Assembly: GCF_949628215.1 (NCBI RefSeq)
Contig: NC_134279.1
Location: forward strand, 9,592,041-9,656,040
Reading direction: 5' to 3'
Source: Phalacrocorax aristotelis
Lineage: Eukaryota > Chordata > Aves > Suliformes > Phalacrocoracidae
Length of the DNA: 64,000 bases
The notes below the pieces were generated by a model, which was not told where the DNA came from, searched no databases, and saw only the letters and a program-made list of their open reading frames with translations. The first letter of the stretch is position 1. The number at the start of each line of letters is the position of its first letter. Shown one piece after another: positions 48,001-60,000 of the stretch. The position numbers and the translations under genes are program-made.

Positions 48001-51000
48001 TCTTTTTATGTTGTCATGTAATTGAGATATGGATGTCTCTGAGCTTGTGCTTTTGAGTACTGTTGGTCCGTTTGCCTATAAAGCTCTTCTTGGGTGATGT
48101 AGCTAGACATTTCCCTTATTTGCTCTCAATTTCACTTTGAGAAGTCTTGTTAGTTTTGTGTTTTCAGGGTGTTTCACCTGAAACATTTAACTGAAAGAGA
48201 GTAGCTTTGCAATGATGCTTGGTTTTTTTCAATAATCTGAAATGTTTACTTTCTCATGTACACCATTAGGCAATGAGAAACCATCTGGAAGACTGATTAT
48301 CACCAGGAGACAAGTCAAAAAGGGCCTGGAAACCACTAGTTCATTTAAAGAGACAGTTTCCACCACTGGCAGATATTTCATCTTCTGTACTTGCAACGGC
48401 ATTTCTCTGTGATGCCTTTGTGGTGGTTTTTGATTGCCCTTGTATTCCATACAGCAACTTGCTTATTTTATTCTTGCTTCTTTTGTTACAGTTGACGCAA
48501 AAAGGAAGAAAAAAGCCTCTTTAAGGGCAGAAAGTATCTGGCATGTGGCTATCAACTTCAAAACTTCTATTGCAGTCTTTTTTGTTACTCTTGCTGCCAG
48601 GCCCCTATGAGACCTGACAGTGGACATGTACCCCCATGTCAGGATAATCGGCCTGCACTGTCCTCAGACAAGTGAGGGAGGAGCACAGACACTCCACTGT
48701 TGGCCAGATTTCTGGGCATGCAGTGTAGAATCCAGACCTTCTAAGGTAGGACATGATGATGTCCCCCTCTGCTGAGAAAAAAAATGTCAGTTACAGCATT
48801 GGTCACATCTGACTTCTGGTTATATTTGTATTTTATTTTAGCAACAAGAGGTTGGCAGGTGTTAATAGAAGACTTGGCATGGCTGGCTAACCAGAGCCAT
48901 TGGTTGCTTGTCTGATATGAACTCCTAAGGCAGTTCGATTACGGAGTTTGCTTTCCATGAGAGAGAGGGAGATTCTTGAGCAGATTTAGAACATAACTTC
49001 ACTATTTTTAAGCTCCTTAAATAAAGAAAAAAAGGGTGTTTTTATCTGTTCGCTTCTTTTAGCACATTAAAAATGATGAGAAACAGACTATATTCATCAA
49101 TTACCTATTATTAGCTTCTAACTGGGGATGGTTTTGTCTGCCTTTCATAATTTAGCTATAAAATATTAAAGTGGCTATGCCTAAGAAGGAAGTATATACA
49201 GAACAAAGCTACACAGAACTGCTAGGTCTCGGAGTTCCTTATGGAGTCCAAGATAAATCAGGATATACTACAGAAGTGAGATTGGTTTGAGTCCTAGTGA
49301 ACTGACGAATTTTTAAACAGTTTACATGCTTAGTAGGGAAAAATCTTAGAGACTGTGTCCAAGTGAGTTGATGTGTAATTACAGTAAAAAAAAAAAAAAC
49401 TACTGCTACCAAGCAGTTTATGCTTGTTCCAAGAACCAGTTTGATGTACGAGAGAGAATAATATTTGTATTACATACAAAAATATCTTTTAACATTTTTA
49501 ATTACAGGCTGCAGTAGTCAGCCTGAAAAGTTTCAGTGCTTAGTCTGCAACATGCAGTAGAACTCTATTTAAAGTCCTCTTTCTTTAAAAAAAAAAAAAA
49601 AAAAAGAAATAAAAGTTCAGACATGCATCCAAGTCTGCATCAATTCAAGAATAAGCAAAGGGATTCTGAGGAAAATGATAAAGAAAAGAAAAGCTGGAGG
49701 GGGTGTGCGTGTTTAGGTTTGTCCCTCTACTTGGAGCAAACTTGTGCGTTGTCTTCATTTATCATTAATGGTCTTTTACATTCCTTTTTCTAGACTGATG
49801 GACATCAAGTGAGGCAGTTTGAGTCAAGTTCAGTCATTGTCCATTTCTGCTTGTGGAATATTTAACTAGGTGAATGGTTACAAGATTTTACCTTTACTGT
49901 ATGACTGTAAAGGTAACATTAGTAAAATGTTGATATATGGCTTTTGCGCTTGCTTATCTTCTAGATTGGGAGGGGAAGAGAAATGTAGCAGTTCAGGAGA
50001 GTAAATAGGATATTCTTGAAAGAATCCTTCTCTTTGTGCACAGTTGCTTCACTGATCGGTTTACTAGCTCTAAGTAAGAGCTTAATTCTCTGAAAGCCTT
50101 ATTCTCTTCTCTGTTTGCTCTGATTTAATGGCACTGTTTCCATTTGTCGTATGTCTTATTGTCCAACTTTGAGACTTTATATTCATTCTGTCTTGGAGCT
50201 GAGTGTTTCATATAGAGAGCTTTTGCTTTGCATAGCTTTAGCTACCAAAAATTAGAGGAAGAAATTATATCAAGCTTCTCCTTGGGTCAATGATGACATC
50301 AGAGTCCTCTCCTCTTGGTAACTTTGGCTTTGATCCCAACTTCAGTGGAGACACTTAACATTTTATACTTTGTTGAAAATAGAATTAACTTTATTTACTT
50401 TTGCATGTGGGATTTTTTCCTCAGCGTTTTAATGCTCTCTTGTTTTATTTTTGCACTGCCTCTATTTTTGTGTCATAGAATGTTAATTGCTTTTCATTAA
50501 ATATTTCACTACCTACATTTTCCTGAACCTGATGAGGAGTAGTATTTCTTGGATGTAACGTGCAAAATCATGGTATGATGTGTAAACTCTATGAAAGGCC
50601 TAGATTTTAGTTGTCAGGATTAAATTGGGTTTTTTTCCATTCTTTTTTAATAGGATGTTTTCTTGTTCCCTTGCTTTGTGTGACAGATTGTGATTTGAAT
50701 TCCTTACTTCCTCTCTTCACTGAGTATAAAACATCATGACAGCCTAATCATTTCATAGAGCAGCTTCGTTGTTTAAGAAGATTTGTCTTTCTGCTATTTC
50801 TTTGTCCCTCGTCTTTCTTGTTCTGTGGTATTGTCGAATTCCTGAAATGGTCCTTGTCCCTCTTATCCACTAAACATCATCTCTTCTTTTAGACTTTACC
50901 TTTCTCCATGAATTGTTGTGCCTTTTGGTGCAGTTTCATGACAAATACAACATTACTATTTTTGTTTTCTCATCTTCCCACAAGCATGCTTGAAGTATTG

Positions 51001-54000
51001 ATTCAGAGTACATATATGTGCCTCAACACTCAGATAGCATACTTAAACCTTCTAATGTACTGGAAACTGTGAAAAGAAAAAATACAGTTCAGGATGAAGG
51101 TGCACTGATACTGCTGTGTGGGAAATAACTTATGCCCTGACTGTAAGCAGTAGTTGTCCTTCATCTAAATGGAGGCTAAGAGAATGTTGTTTCCTCCTGT
51201 TCGTGTAAGTAATAAGGGAGGGGGCTGGGTGAAAGAAAAATTGAGTCTAGTTTTTCCTTATGTAGTTCATATATGCAAACGTAACAAGACTTTGATTTAT
51301 ATCCCTATGTACTGGGCTGGACAATGAGTCTGTCTTAATGTGTCGAGCATGCATGCTGTTCTGTAAGTCTTGCTAATAATGATGATACGCCTGTTGAAAG
51401 AACAATTTTGTTGATGGCAAAATATGCTCTGTTTTTAATGGAAGACTTTAACAAGGAGTCTCAAAGCTGCTATTTTAGGATTTTCTTTAACCTATAATAG
51501 CCTCATATTTGCATGTTTCTTTCTGCAGCGAGTATTATTTCAGCACAGAAAATTTGGAAAGAGACTTCTTTCTGAGGAGAAAGATGGACCAACAAGGATT
51601 TCTGCCCGTGTCATTGATTGCCAGCTTCCATCGGATGCAAGCTCTGACTACAAATGCTGCGCTTATTTTGGAGGTAAAATAATTCAGAAGTACATATATA
51701 GAAAGCTGCTTGGTTAATTTTGTGCTGCCGTTTAAAGTCATTGCTGCGAAGTTAAAGATTTCTCTTTGCGATGACAGGGGTTTTATAAAGAGGCTATAAA
51801 TGGCAAAGCTTGTGGGCTTCTTCTTTTTTGGATGGTGCTGGATATGTAAAGTTTTTAAAGTTATAATATGCTTGTCACACAGGCCCTAAAGGACAGTACA
51901 GAAGTTGAAACTGTGGATCAGAGGATCAGGAAAAGGGTTGATCCAGAAAAGTGGCCAATTCCAGGCCCTCCTCCGTGCAGTCTGCCACCGACTGACTTTT
52001 CTCAGCTCATCAATTGTCCAGAATTCATACCAGGCCAAATTTTTGGCTCACATACTGGTAAAGGATTTATTTTATAGAAACATAAGTTTAGGACTGTCTG
52101 TTTCCCTTAGGAAGTTTGCCTCTTGATACTGGTTTCATAACAGAAGTTGTACATTTGGTAGTGGTTTATTCAGCTGATACATACGCCTGTCAGCCTTGCA
52201 CTTGCCAAGTCACGTGGCTGGCATGGCTCATGTGAAGTAGACAGAAATGTTTTATGTGTTATGGCTGTGACCATTCTCCAGAATATGGTGCGATGAAATA
52301 CAGTCCTTTAGTAGTAGTTGCAGAAGTAGTAATCGTAATCTTAAGTTAATCACAAAATCTGCTTCATTTTGGTAGCAGCTGAAAGTGAACTCTTGTATTT
52401 GGTGCATCCTGGTTTTGGATGGGGATCTAATTCACATTATTAATAGAGAGATGGCTTTGTTTGCTGACGATCCTTGGCAAGGAAATCTTTTACTGAAATG
52501 TTGGCTGGAATTAAATGGGAAGAAAGACAACTGAGTTAGGCACCTGTCCACAGAGCTAGAGGATGGTGTGGAGAAAACATGTCCCTAATGATGCTGCTTT
52601 TGTTTTCTGAACAGCAAATAATTTCTCTCAGACTGTTAGAAATTTTCCACGTAAATAAGTTGCTAGAATTGATCTTCTCTTAATGTTGGGTGAACTGTGA
52701 AAAGCTGTCTCCTAAAAATGGAAAGAAATTCTGCTGATCCGTGTTATATTTAGCGAGAGAGGTAGAAAAATGGTAGATGCGGTTAAAAAGCTACTGAGCA
52801 CTGTTTTCCACTGCTAGAGTCTGCACCAAGTTCTCCAAGAATGGGAAGCCTGCTCAGTCCAAAGGAAAACACTGAAACAAGTAATTTTCAGACAATGTCC
52901 AAAGGGTTGTCTACAAGTTTGCCTGATTTGGACTCTGAACCTTGGATAGAAGTGAAGAAGAGGCATCATGCATCTACGGTCAAACTAAAGGTAAAATCAG
53001 AAACCTTTAAGCTGTGCTTCAATAAAAAAAATGGAAAACCTGCCAACTTTCAGATTATGCTGTAAACCAAGGTTTTTCACATCTTAACGGATGTGATGCT
53101 TGATAATCCAATACAGTTAGTGCGCATACTTGTCACTCTACCAGAGCTTGAATAACTGAGTGCATTTAAAATCATGATCCGAAGCTCACTAAAATGAAAA
53201 GGAAATACTGTGGTTTTTTTCTGCTGAGTGACAGTTGTACCTGTTGATTATTAAAAAATATGCATTGACAATTGTCCTAAAAGCATATGGCAGAATTACT
53301 TAGAACAGCACAGTAATTTACTTAAACATCTGAAAGTGGCTGTATTGTTTCTGATTCCGGTACATTTGTTTATTGAAAATGTAGTGTCATGTTCTATTTG
53401 TCTCCCATTTGGATAATCACTATCCAATTCCAATATTAAATGCATCACCTTTTCCAACTTAGGAAACTGTTCCTATAGCTGATCAAACGTCAGATCAACA
53501 GCAGCCACCCCCCCGCCCAGAGGAACAAGAACAAGAAGAACTTGATTTTTTGTTTGATGAAGAGATGGAACACGTTCAAGATCGGAAGAATAAATTTACT
53601 GATTGGTCAGACAGCGATTCCGATTATGAAATTGATGATCAGGACGTAAACAAGATTTTGATTGTAACACAGACACCACCGTATATGAGAAAACATCTTG
53701 GTGGAGATCGTACTGGCAACCACACGTGCCGTGCAAATATTACATCAGAACTTGCTAAAGTCATTAATGATGGCTTATACTATTATGAACAGGATTTGTG
53801 GATGGAGCAGAGTGAAAATGACACTATGATGAAGGTAACTCGCTTCACTTTCGACCTGAAAAACTTGCCTGTCCAAACAGTTCCAAAACTAATTTCAGGC
53901 ATCTGCTACGTAATTGTAAAATGCTACACTTATTTGAAAGAAAAGTGACAGTGGTTGAATTTACAGGTCTATTGAATTGTCTTTATTTTGATAGTATTAT

Positions 54001-57000
54001 AAACAGTTGAAAGCAAAACAAAGCTTTTCTTGTCACAGATTTGACCAAAACCGTTGAATGAATACTTGTTTAGAACTACTTTTAATGTTTTGGAGATGGT
54101 TCAACTTTTCCAGTGTCTTCCTGCTCTGTGAATAACTTGTTTCATAACATTCGCAAACCCCTGCCATAGGGGAAGGGGGCACTTGTCTGAGGTGAGATAA
54201 CAAGAGGGAGAGGTAATACAGTCATTGTAAGAGAGTTTTATATTGAGGTTCTGTTGACCTTGTAGCTTGTTAGAATGATAGCTCTGTAAGCAAATGAACC
54301 TTTGGATTGCACACCTTACTTTATTATAGAAACCCTTCTATTTCCCAGCCTGTACATGAGCCCCTGTCTTTGAGGCTTTCAAAACTTTGGAAGGAGATTG
54401 TCAGCTTTGTGATTTATTCTTTATGTTGTAGTTGTTTGTGGTTGGTTTTTTTTTTTTTTTAAATATACTAGGCAGCTGTAAAATTACAGATGAGTTGAAC
54501 TCCAGCACTTTGTAGGCAGAGGTAACGTGGCATGCTGCAGTCCTGTCACTGCTCTTGGTTTATTAAGAAACCCCTTCTTCTGTGCGAGGGAGGCCAGTGA
54601 GCAGCGTGTCTGTAGGAAGCCTGTATCACTAGCAGATATTGCGTGTACAGAAATGCAGAGTTACCTAAGCACAAAGTGGTGAGGGGAAGGAGCTTTATCT
54701 GTGTACAAGGGCAAAGGTGAGTCGTGGAACGAGGTGGAAGGGGGCAAGTAGTTTACAGGACAAATGGAGCATGTGGGTACAAAAAAAGAGCTGACAAAGA
54801 TAGAAATGAATGTTGAGAATAAAAGCAAGAAATAAAGGTAGAATTTGGAATACAGAGGTTTTAGTACAAATGAAATGGACCGAGAAACCCAGCAAACTGG
54901 AAGAAGACAGTGACAAATAGCACACAAGAGACAATCTTTTCTTTTTTGTTGCTGTTACCTTCTTGACCATGATTTAAAGAAGATTTTTTTTCATGCGCAG
55001 CATGCACACACACACAGATGTCCCGTCCCACCCCACCTTCAGCTGAGTAGGGGCATGAGTGATTTGAGGCGGTGCCACACATCTTGGAAAATAAAAAAAA
55101 AAATTTAAAAAGGCTGAACACTTTATTTACAAATACTGGCTTTTCTTTAGATGTAGTCTGAGGAAAGGAGCAGGGCCTTTTCTGCTCCCCTAAATTGCTA
55201 GGATCTTCCTTGGCATGCTTGCTGCAGAAGGATGGTTTTGGCAAGGGGCAGGATCTGAGTCACTTCCATTCCTTATTTGTCTGTGAAAATTTGCATGTAG
55301 ATTGGCTTACCTGCCTCCATTCGCCCATTTGTTGGCATAACTGTTTCTTTTAGCTAGTGCAGTGTGAGCTGCATTAGGTTATATAGAGTGTTCATTGCAA
55401 CTTTCGTACAACGTGTGCTGGAGACTCCTGCCATCTTCCTTGAAAGAAATCCGTACTGGCCGGGTATGGGTAGTTGTGTGTCAACTGGCTTGCTTCTTTT
55501 CTCTCTTATGATATTCACATGTTTCTCAGGATGATATCCACTGTCGTGCTTTGCATTTACAATTTGCTTTTTCTAATTCAGCAAGAGATTGAGAACTTTA
55601 AGAAGCTAAATCTCATTGGTAAGGAAGAATTTGATAATCATGCACCAGAACCAATTGCTGATACAACCCAGGAAGTTCCTCCAGGACCTCCAGGGTTACA
55701 GAAAGGTAAGCATTACATATTTATTTTTAGAAGAAGCTGGTACTCTTACTTCTCAGGGTATATATGAGCATCAATAGGCAGTGTTCTACTTTGTTGTCAC
55801 CATGTACCAACACCAGGTGTGTTTTGTGTAACTTGACATTTACAATGTATTAAGTAATAGCCAGTGATGTTGTAAAACATTTTCTAGAAGCCAGTATTTT
55901 TATGGGATAGAACAAAGTGAGACTGGAAGAATTTTCTACTTGTGTCATAACCTTACTGAGCAGGCACAACGCCTTTCAAGGTATTTCTGATATATGAGTA
56001 GTAGTAACACTTACTAGGATACATGCTAATAGCATCTTTAAAGTAGTTGAAGAAAACCACCTTGCCAAACCCACCACCTCACCAAAAAGCCAGAATGTGG
56101 TTACACTTTCACCGATGTTTATTTTCCATTACTTTGCTGGTGTAGATACACAAAAACAAGCAGATAAGAAAGAAGGGCATTTAAATTTTCCACTAAAGAC
56201 ACACTTGAAACATTATTTCATAGTTTTGAACAGTTTGTACTGCTTCTATGCTGAGTGCTTTTGTTAATTTCATTATCCTTTGGGGATGATGCAGTTGGCT
56301 TGAAATGAAACAGGCCTTTAAGATACTAGGGGAGCTTAGGCTTTGAAATCCGAAGTTTCTTTTGAAAACCTATGTTTTCTTCCTTCCTGCCTACAGATTT
56401 AGCAGAGGAGCTAGCTTCTAATGTGTTGAATATTGAAGTACCTCCAACAGCAGCAATAGCTCGATCACTGCCAACAGCAGTTCCAGATTCCCCCATTGTT
56501 CACCCTGGCTTCACCTCGCAAACACCTCGCACCCCAAGGCTCCAGGATCCCAACAAAACACCCAGATTCTACCCTGTTGTTAAAGAAGCGCGATCCATTG
56601 ATGTAAAGGTAAATGGAAAGATGTAAATTTTTTTTTAACCAGAAAAAGCCTATAAAACTCACAGCTGTGGATACAATTTAACAACAATGAAAAAGCAAAA
56701 AATGAAACACTCATCCTTTTTTCTTGTTTATCTTCAAAATATTTACCACATTCATTCTTTTTTATTTCTACAGAATGGCTTCAGAGTTTTCTCTGTAACA
56801 TTTCTTAAAAGTCCTTGCTGAAAAAGTGTTATGTCCGAAGATTTCTAACTTGTTACATAAGACTAATCTTTAGGTTATGAAACTGGAGTGTTGTGACTTT
56901 ATCATGTGTTAGACAGAACATAAAATTTTTACAACTTTGTTTTAAGAGGGAGAGGATGAATGACATCAAATTAGGGAAATAAATACTTCATTTACTTTCT

Positions 57001-60000
57001 TAGACTCCAAGAAAAAGAAAAACACGACACAGTACAAATCCTCCGTTAGAATGCCATGTTGGTTGGGTGATGGATTCCAGAGACCACAGGCCAACAGCTT
57101 CCTCTGTGAGGTAAATTTTCTTCTTTGTTGTTGTACTAAATGTGTTTGCAATGTCATTAGTTCTCACTGCTAATGGAGAAATAGGCTGTGATAAAAGACA
57201 ATTTATAAATAGAGTGGAAGCAAGAAAAGAGCCATCGAGAACAAAAACAATACAGGGTGTAGCTGGAAGCACCCTAGCTAGAGTGACTGTGTTCACAATG
57301 TTGTTTGTTGATCCTTGATAAAGAAGCAGTAATATTGCTTGAAGTACTGATGTTCACGTCAGTGATCTTGTCTTTAAGTGGCCATTTAAAAATCAGACAT
57401 TACAGTAACATTTAATTATCATCTTCTAAAACTTCCCGGTTTTTGGCATGTTAGCACAGAATCTGATTTTCTTGAGGTGCACCTGAAAACAGATGACTGG
57501 GACCCCAGCCATGCATTGAGGTGGTCATCAGGGGATTGTACTATTCTGACAGCACTTGCATAGACTAGAATTGTTGAAAATTGCTTCCGTAGAAAAGCAC
57601 TGTTTATGCGACAGAAACAAGTGGGTTTTTATTTTTTTCTTCAGCAGTTCCAATGCTTCACCTTCAGAAGGAGTTCCACTAGGAGGAAGTTACGGGTGTA
57701 CCCCAAATTCTCTTCCAAAATTTCAGCATCCTTCTCATGAACTGTTAAAGGAAAATGGCTTTACTCAACAGGTGTACCACAAATACCGTCGAAGGTGTCT
57801 AATGGGTAAGCTGTTAAGTGCGCTTCCTAAAATTTTGGGTAGAAGTTACCAGGTATCATCTGATACCAGTTTTCTCAATGTTGTTCCTCATCCTTAATTT
57901 TTCTTGGGAAAAGAAAGCAAAATTTATTTGCTGCTTCTACCTTATGAACTCTGCTTTCCACTTAACTCTACATTCCCTGACAAAAAAAAAAATTACACTG
58001 AAATTTTAAACTGAAGTTACTGGAAGATGTCGTGTACGTATTACTAATGGAAAAGCACTTGAAAAGATTCTGCTGAAAAATTAAAAATAGCTGTCCCCTT
58101 GCTCCTTTCTTTTTTCTTCTAGAGAGGAAACGGTTGGGAATTGGCCAGTCCCAGGAAATGAACACACTTTTCCGTTTCTGGTCGTTTTTTCTGAGAGATC
58201 ACTTCAACAAGAAAATGTATGAAGAATTCAAACAACTTGCCCTAGAAGATGCAAAAGAACACTACAGGTATTCGCTTTTTCCTGGAAGTTAAAAACTGTG
58301 GAGGTCTTACCATTTGTTTTAATGACTGTGAAGTTTATGTATATCTGAAGTGAACTTTTTTAGTATTGGCTTTGACTCTGTGTAAACCTTTAAAATAGCG
58401 GGCTGTATAAATTATTTTAATACAAAAAATCTTTGTATATATTTGGGCTTTCCAGATAAACAGCTAAACGTGCAGCACTTCCTGACTTGTAATGGGTCCC
58501 GAATTCTACAAAGTCCTGTAACTTGTTGACCGTGACAAGTCAGCTCTGTACTTCAACACTCTTAAGATTCTTCCTTCCCTAGGTGAAGACATTCTTAACC
58601 TCATTCAACTTGTTCAAACTGTTTCTTGCCTTCCAAAAATACCAGAAAAATGACCACAAAATAAATTACCACTGCCCCATTAGTTCTTTGATATTATGCC
58701 CTTTCGTTCACCCAGTTCCCCTGCCTCTCTTTCTCTTGGCCAAAGAGTCAGGGTAGCCCAACATTTTGAATGCCAAGTGAGGACGTACTGGCTACGGAAA
58801 TCCTGAAGTTTGGGTATGTTTTCCGAGACTGCAGAACGATAGTCCCTAGATATAATACCTTGTGTCTCTGCTCTGAGCTTTCTTGATGCTCTGTGGTTAT
58901 CCAAGGATACATGTACCAGGAGAAAATTCAGAAGGCCATTAAGGGGACTAAGGTGGCATCAGATGAACCCAGAACAGGAGGAGGTCCACTATCTGGAGGC
59001 CCGAGGCAGCCCGGGCACCAGTGTGGCGGCCAAAGCCAGTGTGTTACTAAATACTGAGCCAGAATCCCTGGCGCTGGGTTGTGCGGGAGCTGGAGGAACA
59101 CCAACTCCTGCCCTAAAGGTTGGGTTTTGCACTGGCAGTGGGTTAGGCTGGCTTGTGATCCCACTCACTAAGGCTGGGTTTATGTTGAAACTGTCTGCGT
59201 ACACAAACATACCAAAAATGCGAAAACGCCTTCATTTGGTATGTGCACGTTGTGCCTGTAGTTCATCAGCTGAAACCATGGGACAAACCTGATTTTCCCA
59301 GGTCAGTTTTGATTATTTGTAAAGATGTTTTAGAACAATAGGTCGATTAAAAATCAATGTGTAAAGGAAGTTTTTTATGAGAATGGTAAAATGCGACCAT
59401 GCCATTTACTTAAATGCAAGGACAGACTGAAAACTTGAGTCCTTCTGAGGAACGAGGAGTGTATGTGTGAGATTTTCATACCTCTCTGTTCTGTTACAGG
59501 TACGGATTGGAATGCTTGTTTAGATTTTACAGCTATGGCCTGGAAAAGAAATTCAGGCAAGAAATATTCAAGGATTTCCAAGAAGAAACAAAGAGAGACT
59601 ATGAAGCTGGTAATTATCATAGGCCAGTCACTGCTCACACCGGGGTAACTCTATCTGGGAGATAATCCCAATTCCTTGGCACTGACTTGTTAACTAACCC
59701 AAGAACAGCTTTTGTTCATGTTCCTTTTATCTTACAGTTCTCTTGAACATAGAGTTACCGGTGAATAATTAAGTTTTTAATTACATCTGACCTTTGTAAA
59801 TTGGTAAAACTATCTTTTTCCATTGTTAGGTCAGCTCTACGGGCTGGAGAAATTTTGGGCTTATCTAAAATACTCTCAGCACAAGACTCCAGCCATTGAC
59901 CCCAAACTGCAAGAATACCTTAATAAATTTAAGAGACTGGAGGACTTCCGAGTGGATGTAAGTTTCAATACTTGTTGTAAATAAATATTTGGTGTAGGAA

